DNA from: Marinobacterium lutimaris
Lineage (GTDB): Bacteria; Pseudomonadota; Gammaproteobacteria; Pseudomonadales; Balneatricaceae
Assembly: GCF_900108065.1 (NCBI RefSeq)
Contig: NZ_FNVQ01000002.1
Coordinates: 744,001 to 808,000, forward strand
Direction: 5' to 3'
DNA length: 64,000 nucleotides
Part shown: positions 14,805 through 23,968 of the stretch, in pieces
Layout of the letters: every line of letters begins with the position of its first letter
Position numbering within the stretch: the first letter of the stretch is position 1
Notes under the pieces: model-generated
What the model was told of the DNA's origin: nothing
What the model saw: the letters and a program-made list of their open reading frames with translations, nothing else
Databases searched by the model: none
Position numbers and translations under genes: made by a program

Positions 14805-16718
14805 ATGAGTGATCATGTATCCGTTCATGAACCCAAGGCACTGAAAGCGACAAGGACCCTGCTCGGGTCTCTTATCGCCATTGCCGCTATCGCTTACGCA
14901 TCCGATCTGTTCAGCCGTATCGGTCTGGCGATCTATACCGAGCAGTACCTGGCGGTGGTGCTTGGCACCAGCCTGGCGCTGGTGTTCCTCAAACCCCAGG
15001 CAAATCCAGCCCGGCGTGGCATGGATGCCTGCGTAGCCGTTGTCGCCTTTATCGCGGGCCTGTATCTGGCGGTACAGTACCCGATGCTGGTGGAGCGACA
15101 GCTGGATATGCCTCCGGCGGCACTGGCGCTTTCCGGCCTGTTTTTCGTGCTGGTACTGGAAGGGCTGCGCCGCGTCATCGGCATCACGTTGGTGATCGTA
15201 GTGCTGGCGTTTCTCACCTTCGCCCTGGTGGGGCATAACTTCTCAGGGCCCTTGCAGACCCGGCAGATCGATCTGGACCGGCTGATGGTCTACGTGGGTA
15301 TCGATACCAACGGCATGCTGGGCCTCACCCTCAGCGTGGCCGCTACCATCGTTATCGGATTCGTGCTGTTCGGCCAGTTGCTGCTGCGCTCAGGCGGCGC
15401 CGACTTCTTCAACGATATGGCGTTGACACTGATGGGCCGCTCCAAGGGCGGCTCCGGCAAGATCGCCACCATCGCCTCAGCGCTGTTTGGTTCCATCTCC
15501 GGTGTGGTGGTCTCCAATATCGTCGCCACCGGCGTGGTGACCATCCGCATGATGAAACAGGGCGGCTTCAAACCGCAGACCGCCGCTGCCATCGAAACCG
15601 TGGCCTCCACGGGCGGGCAGATCATGCCGCCGGTGATGGGTGCCGTGGCGTTCCTGATGGCGGAGTTCCTGCAGATCAGCTACTCCGAAGTGGTACTGGC
15701 GGCGCTGGTGCCGGCGATCCTCTACTACGCCTCGCTCTATATCCAGGTGGATCTGGAAGCGGCCAAGGAGGAGATCAAAAAGATCGATCCGGCACTTATT
15801 CCGCCGAAAAAGCAGGTATTCAGCCAGGGCTGGATCTTTGCCATCCCCTTCGCAGGCGTAATCGGCGCCCTGTTCTTCTTCAACCTGAGGCCGGAAACCG
15901 CCGCCCTCTGGGGGGCACTCGGTGCGCTGATCGTAGGTCTAGTGCGTGGCTATAACGGCAAACGCATGGGGCTGGCCGATATCCGCGATGCGCTGGCTGA
16001 AACCGGTCACTCCATCGTCGATATCATCATGATCGGCGCAGCGGCTGGCTTTATTATCGGCATCCTCAACGTCACCGGTCTCGGCTTCGGCCTGACCTAC
16101 GCGCTGGTACAGCTCGGCCAGGGCAACCTGTTCCTGCTGTTGGTGATCGCCGCTGCGGTCTGCATCGTGCTCGGCATGGGTATGCCCACCGTGGGTGTAT
16201 ATCTCCTGCTGGCGGTACTAGTCGCACCCTCGCTGGTGCAGGTGGGCGTAGAACCGATCGCCGCACATCTGTTCATCTTCTACATGGGCATGATGTCGAT
16301 GATCACGCCGCCGATCGCCATCGGTGCGTTCTTCGCCGCGAGTATCGCCAAGGCGGACCCGATAAAGACCTCGTTTACCGCCATGCGTCTGGGCTGGACC
16401 GCGTACATCATCCCCTTCCTGTTCGTCACCTCACCGGCACTGCTGCTGATCGGTGATCCCATGTCGATCGCGGTATCGGTGGTCTCGGCACTGGTGGGTG
16501 TCTGGGCCGTATCAGTGGGTTTTGTGGGCTACCTGGGCCACAAGCGTAAACCGGCGGCACGGCTGGCGTTCATGATCGCCGGCGCCCTGTTCCTGGTGCC
16601 GCTACCGGGAGAAACCGAACTGCTGATCGGCGCCCGCCTGGCGGGGCTGGTGATCCTGGGCCTGCTGATCGGTTTCTCCTGCTCGGCCAAGGGCCGGCTG
16701 GCGGTACGCACCGAGTAG
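14805..16718 (+). CDS. TRAP transporter permease, 4TM/12TM fusion protein
   Basis: A 637-residue membrane protein that joins a DctQ-like N-terminal part (about residues 15-130, four helices) to a DctM-like C-terminal part. Conserved blocks are GGQIMPPVMGAVAFLMAEF near residue 270 and GMGMPTVGVYLLLAVLVAPS near residue 455, which are hallmarks of the fused permeases that pair with TAXI receptors. AGGAGG lies a few bases before the ATG and the gap to the receptor gene is only 24 bases. It completes the salicylate hydroxylase operon, which ends at the terminator at 16790. It is a second TRAP system, independent of dctPQM. Confidence 0.9.
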   Translation: MSDHVSVHEPKALKATRTLLGSLIAIAAIAYASDLFSRIGLAIYTEQYLAVVLGTSLALVFLKPQANPARRGMDACVAVVAFIAGLYLAVQYPMLVERQLDMPPAALALSGLFFVLVLEGLRRVIGITLVIVVLAFLTFALVGHNFSGPLQTRQIDLDRLMVYVGIDTNGMLGLTLSVAATIVIGFVLFGQLLLRSGGADFFNDMALTLMGRSKGGSGKIATIASALFGSISGVVVSNIVATGVVTIRMMKQGGFKPQTAAAIETVASTGGQIMPPVMGAVAFLMAEFLQISYSEVVLAALVPAILYYASLYIQVDLEAAKEEIKKIDPALIPPKKQVFSQGWIFAIPFAGVIGALFFFNLRPETAALWGALGALIVGLVRGYNGKRMGLADIRDALAETGHSIVDIIMIGAAAGFIIGILNVTGLGFGLTYALVQLGQGNLFLLLVIAAAVCIVLGMGMPTVGVYLLLAVLVAPSLVQVGVEPIAAHLFIFYMGMMSMITPPIAIGAFFAASIAKADPIKTSFTAMRLGWTAYIIPFLFVTSPALLLIGDPMSIAVSVVSALVGVWAVSVGFVGYLGHKRKPAARLAFMIAGALFLVPLPGETELLIGARLAGLVILGLLIGFSCSAKGRLAVRTE

Positions 16719-16783
16719 TCATCAGAAAAAAGTCCTAGCAGAGAAAGAGCAATCCCTGCGAAAAGGCGTCTAAACAGCGCCAA

Positions 16784-16817
16784 ACAAAAAACCCGGCCTC
16801 AGCGCCGGGTTTTCTTT
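16784..16817. terminator. Bidirectional terminator between the nag operon and the DUF2798 gene
   Basis: AACCCGGC (16790-16797) pairs with GCCGGGTT (16804-16811) over 8 bp with a 6-base loop. A T-rich tract follows on the plus strand and an A run precedes it, giving a T tract on the minus strand, so it can stop both convergent transcripts. Confidence 0.85.
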
Positions 16818-16832
16818 TGTCTAAAGCTGCAC

Positions 16833-17078
16833 TCAGCCTGCTTCTGTTCGGGCCAGGTAATGAGCAAAGCGGTGAATCCCCGGGCCGCTGATAAACGAGA
16901 TTACCCCAGCCGCGGGCCAGGCCAGTATCCAGGCGTGCATCCAGTAATCGAGAAAGCCCTCGATCAGCCCCACGTTAAGAAACGTGACCCAGGCGGACAT
17001 AAAAAAGGTCAGCACCAGCGACATCAGGATCGCAAACAGAATCCGGTGCTTCATAGCAAGATTCATAGACAGCTTCAT
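16833..17078 (-). CDS. DUF2798 small membrane protein
   Basis: An 81-residue protein with two transmembrane helices (about residues 10-32 and 46-66) and the DUF2798 pattern: a basic N-terminus, ILFAILMSLVLTFFMSAWVT, then WMHAWILAWPAAGVISF. The function of this family is unknown. GGAGA six bases before the ATG is a good ribosome binding site. It is divergent from the LysR gene at 17194, across a 115-base gap, which suggests that regulator as its controller. It ends 15 bases before the bidirectional terminator. Confidence 0.8.
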   Translation of the reverse strand: MKLSMNLAMKHRILFAILMSLVLTFFMSAWVTFLNVGLIEGFLDYWMHAWILAWPAAGVISFISGPGIHRFAHYLARTEAG

Positions 17079-17193
17079 CGAAAGTCTCCTATCCGGTTAA
17101 TCGATGCACCCAGCCTATGCGATTGCATATTTAGCGAACATACCGATAATCGTTAGCACTGTTTGCATTTTTGAGAAGCTGAAGCCCGAACAC

Positions 17194-18081
17194 ATGCTGG
17201 ATAACCTGCGTATTTTTATCGCCGCCGTGGAAAAGGGCAGCCTCAGTGGCGCCGCTGCTGCACTTGAAATGACGATCGCCACCGTATCCCGGCGCGTCAG
17301 CGAGCTGGAGAAGAGCCTGGGCTCGGAGCTGCTCCACCGCAGCAACCGGGGGTTGAGCCTTACTCCGGCGGGACAGCGCTATTACGATGAATGCGCCGCC
17401 TATATCCGCGAGGTGGAAACCCGCCTGGCCGATCTGGATGCCTCACTGAATGAGCTGGCCGGGGGCCTTCGCATCTGCGCGCCGCGCAATATCGGCAGCG
17501 GCCCTCTGGATCTGTTCTGGCAGCAGTTCGTAGCCCGTTATCCCCAGATCTCGCTGAGCCTGAACCTGGTCGACCCCAGCGCCGATATGACCGACGCCCG
17601 CGCCGATCTGAATATCTGTTCCGGCGAGCAGAAGAGCTCGGGTCTGATCCAGAAACATCTCGGCTCGATAACACCGGTGCTGGTGGCGGCACCTCAGGGA
17701 CCTCAGCCTGAAACGCTCGACACCCTGGCCGAGGCACCGACCATCGCCGCCGATATTTTCAGTGACTGGACGCTGCACAACGCTGGGCAGACCTCTCCCA
17801 TTAATAAACAGCATCAGCATCTCAGCAACGATATGTCGGTGACCCTGAACCTGGCCAAGGCGGGTGCCGGCGTTGCCCTGCTGCCGTTGAGCCTGGTGCA
17901 TGACGCCCTGGCTGACGGCAGCCTGGTGCGAGTAATGCCCGAGTGGAGCGGTGCCGACCGGCCGATCTACCTGATCTGGCCCTATCAACGCGCCCTGTCG
18001 ATTCGCGCCCGGGTGTTCCGGGATGCGTTAATCGACTTCCTGCGTGAACAGCGCTGGTTCAATAACGCGCCAGGCCTTTGA
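17194..18081 (+). CDS. LysR-family transcriptional regulator
   Basis: A 295-residue LysR regulator with its helix-turn-helix at about residues 1-60 (GSLSGAAAALEMTIATVSRR) and an effector domain that contains ADLNICSGEQ and, near the C-terminus, LPEWSG-like text (VMPEWSGADRPIYLIWP), typical of the DmlR/AaeR branch. The ATG at 17194 is chosen because it gives the normal LysR N-terminus; the frame is open 30 codons further upstream but that stretch does not look like protein. Neighbours are the divergent DUF2798 gene and, downstream, a TetR gene and an AaeXAB-like efflux operon. In E. coli the LysR protein AaeR controls aaeXAB, so that role is possible here. Confidence 0.85.
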   Translation: MLDNLRIFIAAVEKGSLSGAAAALEMTIATVSRRVSELEKSLGSELLHRSNRGLSLTPAGQRYYDECAAYIREVETRLADLDASLNELAGGLRICAPRNIGSGPLDLFWQQFVARYPQISLSLNLVDPSADMTDARADLNICSGEQKSSGLIQKHLGSITPVLVAAPQGPQPETLDTLAEAPTIAADIFSDWTLHNAGQTSPINKQHQHLSNDMSVTLNLAKAGAGVALLPLSLVHDALADGSLVRVMPEWSGADRPIYLIWPYQRALSIRARVFRDALIDFLREQRWFNNAPGL

Positions 18082-18237
18082 GCCAGGCGTCTACGGCTCG
18101 GCGGCAACTCCCTTAACGCCATACAGCCGTTGCATATTTACCGCCAAAAATCGATCGTCACGTTCTATTGGTTCGCTCCCGGCAACAGTGGCGTTGCAGA
18201 GTTTCGAATTGATTCTTTTCTGCCGATCAGAAAAAAT

Positions 18238-18253
18238 ATCAACAGTTGTTGAT
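18238..18253. promoter_or_regulatory. Probable TetR operator
   Basis: Perfect inverted repeat ATCAACA-GT-TGTTGAT, 48 bases before the TetR start codon and just after a possible -35 TTGATT (18209-18214). TetR proteins usually bind such palindromes next to their own gene. Confidence 0.45.
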
Positions 18254-18301
18254 TTAATTCCCCTGCATCACTGACACCGATAACCCAATACTCCAGACCC
18301 T

Positions 18302-18970
18302 ATGACCGAGCAACAGAAGTCTGCCGCACCGCGTCGGCGGGGTCGGCGCAGCAGCCAGGATATCTCCGGCCGCGAAGCGCTGATCCACGCGGCGATCCGC
18401 GCCTTTGCCCAACGGGGTTATGAGGGTGCAAGCCTGCGCATGATCGCCCGCGAGGCCCAGGTTGATGTGGCGCTCTGCGCCAGGCTGTTCGGTAACAAGG
18501 AGCAGCTCTGGCAGGCGGTTATCGCTCATCTTGCGGAGAAATTTGAATCGGATTATGCACACAGGCTTGCCGCACTGGAGAGCCTCAGTGAGCAATCGCC
18601 GCGACAGGCACTGGAGGGCTTTATCCGCCTCTATGCGGATATCTGCATGGCAACACCGGCGTTTACCGCCTTCCTGCTACAGGAGTCCAACGCCCACTCC
18701 CAGCGTCTTGAAATCATTATCGAGAAGCTGACCCGTCCACTGCTGCTACCCGCTCACGGCATCGTACGCAAAGCACAGGCGGCTGGCGTGGTCGCAGCCC
18801 GGGAGCCCGAGCTGTTTGTGCGTATGCTGACCTCGGCACTGGCGTTACCGATGACGACACCGGCGCTGCTGCCTGCACATACCCGAAGCGCGAGCAACCT
18901 GGAACAGCGCATTGTCGATGAAGTACTGAGTATTTTTCTGCTGCCCGAATCCGGCAACCCGCCGGTTTAA
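18302..18970 (+). CDS. TetR-family transcriptional regulator
   Basis: A 222-residue regulator with an N-terminal basic arm followed by the TetR helix-turn-helix at about residues 24-70 (REALIHAAIRAFAQRGYEGA then MIAREAQVDVALCARLFGNK) and a helical ligand domain. It lies 61 bases before an efflux operon on the same strand and probably represses it and itself through the palindrome at 18238-18253. The ligand would be an aromatic acid or other pump substrate (inference). Unusually for TetR, the recognition helix has CARLFGNKEQL where most have LYYHFGSKEEL; this is a normal family variant. Confidence 0.87.
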   Translation: MTEQQKSAAPRRRGRRSSQDISGREALIHAAIRAFAQRGYEGASLRMIAREAQVDVALCARLFGNKEQLWQAVIAHLAEKFESDYAHRLAALESLSEQSPRQALEGFIRLYADICMATPAFTAFLLQESNAHSQRLEIIIEKLTRPLLLPAHGIVRKAQAAGVVAAREPELFVRMLTSALALPMTTPALLPAHTRSASNLEQRIVDEVLSIFLLPESGNPPV

Positions 18971-18972
18971 GT

Positions 18973-18988
18973 AGCCAGGTCCCTGGCT
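18973..18988. repeat. Short perfect inverted repeat between the TetR gene and the efflux operon
   Basis: AGCCAGG-TC-CCTGGCT, three bases after the TetR stop. It could be a second operator or a small mRNA hairpin that separates the regulator from the pump genes. Confidence 0.4.
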
Positions 18989-19031
18989 CTGTAGCGGGCT
19001 TTACACCCGACTTTTACAAGATTTAAACATT

Positions 19032-20552
19032 ATGAACTCATCCATCAATAGACCCACTTTGGGGGCTAAAAGCCGCCTGTGGTTGGCGGGCCTGACCGCG
19101 GCGTTTGTGCTGGCAGGCTGCGCTTCACCGGAGGGGATTCACCCCCAGGCGGCGCTGACACAGCCCGAGGCCGTCGAGGGTGTCAGCCATCCGGCCGCAA
19201 ACAGCGATAACTGGCCCAGCATCCGCTGGTGGCAGAGCTTTGCCGATCCGCAGCTCGACAAGCTGGTTGAACAGGCGATGCTGGATAACCCAACCCTGGA
19301 AGCCGCCGCCGCACGCATTCGCCGTGCTCAGGCCCAGGCTGGATTGACACTATCGCCCTCCGCCCCGCAGCTGAATGCCGACGTGAACGCCGGTATTCAC
19401 GGCTGGCCCACCGATGATCACTACGGTCCCGGCGCCATGGCCGATACCGAAACCTGGGATAACCAGGCGATCCTCGGCTTCAGCTACGAGCTGGATCTGT
19501 TCGGCCGCCAGCAGGACCGCAAGCAGCGCGCCCAGCGGGATGTGGCCGTCAGCGAAGCCAGCGCCCGCGTGGTACAGCTGAACCTGACCGCCAACCTGAT
19601 CCGCACCTATATCGCCTACGCGCTGAACTACGCCCAGCTGGACGTGCAGAAGTCACGCCTGGCGCAGCAGCACCAGATCGTCGATCTGACCCAAAAGCAG
19701 CTACAGGCGGGCATCGGCACTCGCTACGATCTGCAACAGGCCCGCGCCCAGCTTCCGGTGACCCAGCGCCGTATCCGCGCCCTGGAAGAAGCGATCGAGC
19801 TCAACCGCAATACGCTGGTCACGCTTGCAGCACGACCCTTAAGTGAAGCGCCCGAGCTGATCCGGCCCAGCCTGCTGCTGAACCGTCAGCTGAGCCTGCC
19901 CAGCGATCTGCCGCTGGAGTTGATCGGCCGCCGTCCGGACCTGGTGCTGAGCCGCTGGCAGATCGCCTCCCAGGCCAGCGCCGTAGATATGGCGCGCACC
20001 GACTTCTATCCCAACATCAACCTGGTGGCGAGCCTGGGCCAGGTGCTGACCAACGGCGCTCTTAATGATTGGGCCGATGCCGAGCGTCGCACCTTTACCG
20101 CAGGACCTGCGCTGTCACTGCCGATCTTCGATGGCGGCGCCCGTCGTGCCCGCCTTGGTATCGCCGCGGCCGAATATGACGAGGCGGTGCAGCAGTATAA
20201 CGACACCCTGAGGCACGCCCTGCAGGAGGTCAGCGACCAGCTGATCCGCCAGCGCTCGGCCAAGGATCAGTCGGAGCTGGCGGACCTCGCGGTACAGCAG
20301 GCGGAACAGGTGTACGACACGGCGGAAAAAGCGTTTCAGCGCGGGCTGACCGACTACCTGCATGTGCTGGACGCCCAGACCCGACTGCTCGACCAGCGCA
20401 TCGCCCGCGAACAGATCCACGCACAGCTGCTCCGTGTGCAGGCAGACCTGGCCCTCTCCCTGGGCGGTGGCGTGCAGTTCATAGCGCAGCCAGACGATGA
20501 ACAGCTGACGCCAGCTCGCGTAGAAGTCAGTGCAGAGATCAGTGCACCATGA
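19032..20552 (+). CDS. NodT-family outer-membrane efflux lipoprotein
   Basis: A 506-residue outer-membrane factor of the TolC/OprM type. The N-terminal signal ends in the lipobox LAGC (C30), so the mature protein is a lipoprotein. Repeated helical segments with QAQAGLTLSPSAPQLNADV and YDLQQARAQLPVTQRRIRAL, and LIGRRPDLVLSRWQ near residue 298, are standard for this family. It would form the outer-membrane duct for the pump encoded next. E. coli aaeXAB lacks such a gene, so here the system is self-contained. It overlaps the following gene by 4 bases (ATGA). Confidence 0.9.
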   Translation: MNSSINRPTLGAKSRLWLAGLTAAFVLAGCASPEGIHPQAALTQPEAVEGVSHPAANSDNWPSIRWWQSFADPQLDKLVEQAMLDNPTLEAAAARIRRAQAQAGLTLSPSAPQLNADVNAGIHGWPTDDHYGPGAMADTETWDNQAILGFSYELDLFGRQQDRKQRAQRDVAVSEASARVVQLNLTANLIRTYIAYALNYAQLDVQKSRLAQQHQIVDLTQKQLQAGIGTRYDLQQARAQLPVTQRRIRALEEAIELNRNTLVTLAARPLSEAPELIRPSLLLNRQLSLPSDLPLELIGRRPDLVLSRWQIASQASAVDMARTDFYPNINLVASLGQVLTNGALNDWADAERRTFTAGPALSLPIFDGGARRARLGIAAAEYDEAVQQYNDTLRHALQEVSDQLIRQRSAKDQSELADLAVQQAEQVYDTAEKAFQRGLTDYLHVLDAQTRLLDQRIAREQIHAQLLRVQADLALSLGGGVQFIAQPDDEQLTPARVEVSAEISAP

Positions 20553-22762
20553 GTACGTTAAGCAAGGAACTGTTCAGCCGGGAGGCACACCGCAGCGCAT
20601 TCCTAAACTGGCGCCTGGGCAACGGCAGCGGCTGGCTCTATGTAGCCAAGGTGCTGCTGGCGATGAGCCTGGCCTACTACGCCTCGATGATCCTGGAGCT
20701 GCCGCACACCCGTTCGGCGGCGCTGACCGTGTTGATCGTGATGCAGCCGGAAGCGGGACAGGTACTGACCAAGAGTATCTTCCGTCTGATCGGCACCCTG
20801 TTCGGTCTGATCGCCATGCTGACGCTGGTGGCGCTGTTTCACCAGCAGCCGCAGATGTTCATCCTCGGCACCGCGCTCTGGTGCGGTGTCTGTGTTGCCG
20901 GCGCGGTGCACTACCGCGATATGCGCTCCTACTCTTTCCTGCTGGCCGGTTACACCGTCGGCATGATCGGCGTGCCCGCGGCGATCACCCCCGATGCGGC
21001 GGTGAACCTGGCGGTGGGCCGGATGCTGGCGGTGGTGATCGGCATCATCTGCGGTGGCGTGGTCAGTGCGGTGATCTTTCCACGGGAAACCGCTGGCTCC
21101 ATGCGCAATCAGCTGGTCAGCCGGGTCGGTCGCCTCTGCGGTTTCGCTCGCGCATCGCTGCTCGGTACGCTGGATCGCGACAGCCGCAACGCCCGCGGCC
21201 GCGCCCTGGCGGCGGAGAGTGTCTCGATTGAGGTGCTGCGCCAGGCCGCCACGGTAGAGAACCTGCAGTTGAAGCAGAAGAACCCGCTGCTGAAGGCACT
21301 GAACCGCCAGTACATGGCGATGGGAACACGTCTGCACTCCATCGGCCGCCTGCTGGAGCAGCTACGCAGCAGAGCCGAAGAGTCACAAGCCGAGGCCACT
21401 CTTCTTGCCCGGGTCGAACCTGTCGCTGCGCCTTTGCTGGAGCTGATGCAACGGCTGGAGAAAGCACCACCCCAGCCACAGGTTGCCGGCCAGCTGTTAC
21501 GTGAGTTCGAACTGATCGAAGCCACTCTTAAGCAGAATATCCGCGATACCCGCGCCGATCTGCGCCAGCAAGTTACCGACCAGGAAGCGATGGAGCGTTT
21601 CGATACCCTTGTCGAACTGATGGTGCGCTTTGCCGAGCAGCTCGGCCAGTACCTGCGCGACTACAGCCGCCTGGACGATGAAAAGGTGCCGGAGTTCGAC
21701 ACGCAGTACACCGGCTTTCGCTCGCACACCAACCCGCTTTACGCCGTCACTACCGGCGCCCGTTCTGCACTGGTGATTCTGTTTGTGGCCTGGTTCTGGA
21801 TCACCAGCGGCTGGGAGAGCGGCACCATGTCGATCCAGAACGCGATTATCGCCGCGGTGCTGACATCGACCGTACCCAACCCGAACAAGATGGCCCAGTC
21901 CGTGGCACAGGGCGCCATAGTCGGTTGTATCGTAGGCTTTATCGTCAGCTTTTTCGTGCTGCCCTATGTGGATGGTTTCCCGCTGATGATGGCCGCCATT
22001 GCGCCGGTATTCATCATGGGTGCCTGGATGAGCCTGTCGCCGCGCTGGGCAGGGCTTGGCTTTGGCTCGGTGGTGAACTTCTGCTTTGTGGCCTCGCCGG
22101 ATAACCCGGCCAGCTTCCTGCCACAGCAGTTTGCCAACCAGTCGATCGCCAGTGTTGCCGGGTTCCTGATGTCATGCGTGTTGCTCGCCCTACTGTTTCC
22201 GCCGAGTGGACGCTGGCTGCATCGGGTGATGCTGCGTGATATGCGAGACCTGGCAGTAAAAGCGCTTACCGCTCCGCTGCCGGGGCTGGCCGCGCAACTG
22301 GATAGCCGCAGCCGTGACCTGCTCAACCAGACCTACAACATGTCTGGTGGCCAACCGCAGCAACAGCAGACCGCTCTGGAGTGGTGCTGCCATATCCAGG
22401 AAGTGGGCCATGCGGTGATCGAGCTGCGTACCCTGCTGCGCTCGGAAGCGCTCAATGACACAGACCCCGATGCTCCCTGGCGCCAGAGCCTGGACCAGAT
22501 GGGACGGGCGCTGAGCCGGCTCTACATCAAGCCGGGCGCACGCAGCTTCGAGCGCGCTATGGAGCAGGTCGAACTGGCTATCGAGCAACTGCGTCCCGCG
22601 CTGGAGCCAGAGCAGGAACACTTTTCCAATTCACCGCGGCGCCAGCTGCTGAGCTACCTGCACTTTATCAAGGTCTCGCTGCTCGACCCGCAAGGCCCGC
22701 TCGCTATGTACCGCGAGCAGAACAACGCCACTTTAGAACAGGGAGTCGCCCATGCCGCGTGA
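20549..22762 (+). CDS. FUSC/AaeB-family aromatic-acid efflux permease
   Basis: A 737-residue inner-membrane protein of the FUSC (PET) family: two sets of membrane helices (about residues 30-185 and 400-555) each followed by a long soluble helical part. AaeB of E. coli, about 655 residues, exports p-hydroxybenzoate and related acids with AaeA. The gene sits between an outer-membrane factor and an AaeX-like and an AaeA-like gene with overlaps at both ends (4 and 11 bases), so the assignment to this transporter type is strong. The substrate is unknown; location beside salicylate and gentisate genes makes hydroxybenzoates a good guess. Confidence 0.88.
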   Translation: MSTLSKELFSREAHRSAFLNWRLGNGSGWLYVAKVLLAMSLAYYASMILELPHTRSAALTVLIVMQPEAGQVLTKSIFRLIGTLFGLIAMLTLVALFHQQPQMFILGTALWCGVCVAGAVHYRDMRSYSFLLAGYTVGMIGVPAAITPDAAVNLAVGRMLAVVIGIICGGVVSAVIFPRETAGSMRNQLVSRVGRLCGFARASLLGTLDRDSRNARGRALAAESVSIEVLRQAATVENLQLKQKNPLLKALNRQYMAMGTRLHSIGRLLEQLRSRAEESQAEATLLARVEPVAAPLLELMQRLEKAPPQPQVAGQLLREFELIEATLKQNIRDTRADLRQQVTDQEAMERFDTLVELMVRFAEQLGQYLRDYSRLDDEKVPEFDTQYTGFRSHTNPLYAVTTGARSALVILFVAWFWITSGWESGTMSIQNAIIAAVLTSTVPNPNKMAQSVAQGAIVGCIVGFIVSFFVLPYVDGFPLMMAAIAPVFIMGAWMSLSPRWAGLGFGSVVNFCFVASPDNPASFLPQQFANQSIASVAGFLMSCVLLALLFPPSGRWLHRVMLRDMRDLAVKALTAPLPGLAAQLDSRSRDLLNQTYNMSGGQPQQQQTALEWCCHIQEVGHAVIELRTLLRSEALNDTDPDAPWRQSLDQMGRALSRLYIKPGARSFERAMEQVELAIEQLRPALEPEQEHFSNSPRRQLLSYLHFIKVSLLDPQGPLAMYREQNNATLEQGVAHAA

Positions 22763-22952
22763 GATCGCCTTTTACGGCTTCTATTTTCCGACCGTCACCG
22801 TGCTGTTTATCACCGCACTGCTGATTACCTGGGGTGTGGATCGCATCCTTGCCGGCACCGGCCTTTACCGCTGGGCCTGGCATCCCACCCTGTTACGTCT
22901 TGCCATCTATGTCGGCATCAGCTGCGCGCTGACGCTGCCTGTTTATCGCTGA
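22752..22952 (+). CDS. AaeX-like DUF1656 small membrane protein
   Basis: A 66-residue protein with two transmembrane helices (about residues 10-33 and 43-62) and the DUF1656 pattern EIAFYGFYFPTVTVLF. AaeX homologues always accompany AaeA and AaeB type genes, but their role is not known. The start codon overlaps the end of the permease gene by 11 bases and the next gene starts 9 bases after the stop, so the three are co-translated. Confidence 0.87.
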   Translation: MPREIAFYGFYFPTVTVLFITALLITWGVDRILAGTGLYRWAWHPTLLRLAIYVGISCALTLPVYR

Positions 22953-22961
22953 GGTCCACCC

Positions 22962-23849
22962 ATGACTCTGAAAAAACTCTACAGTATCGTTTTTACCCTG
23001 GTGATCGTGCTTGCAGCACTGCTGATGGTGCGCCTGCTCTGGCTGCACTATATGAACGATCCCTGGACCCGCGACGCCCGTGTCCGCGCCGACGTGATCA
23101 ATATTGCCCCGGACGTAACCGGCGCCGTCGTTGCCCTCAATGTGCAGGATAACCAGCGCGTGAAGAAGGGCGACCTGTTGCTGCAGATCGACCCGGCCCG
23201 TTATGAGCTGGCGGTAAAACGCGCCCAGGCCCAGGTGGAAGCCCAGGAAGCGATGCTTTCACTGCGCACCGATGAAGCCCGCCGTCGCGCCGATGCCGAT
23301 GCCCTGGTCGTCTCCCGCGAGAGCCGCGACCAGGCAGAACGCGCCGCGCAGACCGCCAAGGCGGAACTGGACCAGGCCCGCGCCCAGCTCGACGCCGCCC
23401 AGCTCGATCTTGAACGTACAACGGTCTTCGCTCCAGAAGATGGCTATATCACCAACCTCAACGTTCACACCGGTGATTACGTGCACGCCGGCCAGGCTTC
23501 ACTGGCGCTGATCGATGAACACTCCTTCTGGGTCTACGGCTATTTCGAAGAGACCAAGCTGCCGCTGGTCAAACCCGGCGCGGCTGTGGATATCACCATG
23601 ATGAGCGGTGTGAAGATGAAAGGTCAGGTGGAGAGCATCGCCCGCGGTATCTACGATGCGGACAACCCGCAGAGCAATGAACTCACCGCCAACGTCAGCC
23701 CCACCTTCGACTGGGTGCGCCTGGCCCGCCGTATCCCGGTGCGCATCAGCATCGATGAGATACCCGAAGGTGAAACCCTCACCGCCGGCACCAGCTGCAC
23801 CGTGGTGCTGACCGGTGTAGATACCCGGAAATGGTGGCAGATATTCTGA
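22962..23849 (+). CDS. HlyD/AaeA-type membrane fusion (periplasmic adaptor) protein
   Basis: A 295-residue adaptor with an N-terminal membrane anchor (about residues 8-27), a lipoyl-like domain split around a coiled coil (VNIAPDVTGAV near 45; AAQTAKAELDQARAQLDAAQ near 127; TTVFAPEDGYITNLNVHTGDYV near 152) and a beta-barrel part (FWVYGYFEETKLPLVKPG). It connects the FUSC permease with the outer-membrane factor. The length is close to that of AaeA (about 310). It is the last gene of the efflux operon, followed by a strong bidirectional terminator. Confidence 0.9.
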   Translation: MTLKKLYSIVFTLVIVLAALLMVRLLWLHYMNDPWTRDARVRADVINIAPDVTGAVVALNVQDNQRVKKGDLLLQIDPARYELAVKRAQAQVEAQEAMLSLRTDEARRRADADALVVSRESRDQAERAAQTAKAELDQARAQLDAAQLDLERTTVFAPEDGYITNLNVHTGDYVHAGQASLALIDEHSFWVYGYFEETKLPLVKPGAAVDITMMSGVKMKGQVESIARGIYDADNPQSNELTANVSPTFDWVRLARRIPVRISIDEIPEGETLTAGTSCTVVLTGVDTRKWWQIF

Positions 23850-23899
23850 GCGCGCCAGCAGCCCGCTGATACGGCGAGCAAAGCTCCCGCCTCAGCCTT

Positions 23900-23943
23900 A
23901 AACATAAAATCCCGATTTTCAGACCGGGATTTTATGTTTTCAA
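23900..23943. terminator. Strong bidirectional terminator
   Basis: A perfect 15-bp stem, left arm 23900-23914 and right arm 23925-23939 (TAAAATCCCG paired with CGGGATTTTA in the core), with a 10-base loop and flanking A and T runs. It lies between the convergent efflux operon and hydroxyacid dehydrogenase gene. Confidence 0.9.
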
Positions 23944-23968
23944 GCCGCCGTCACTGCAGAAATCCTGT

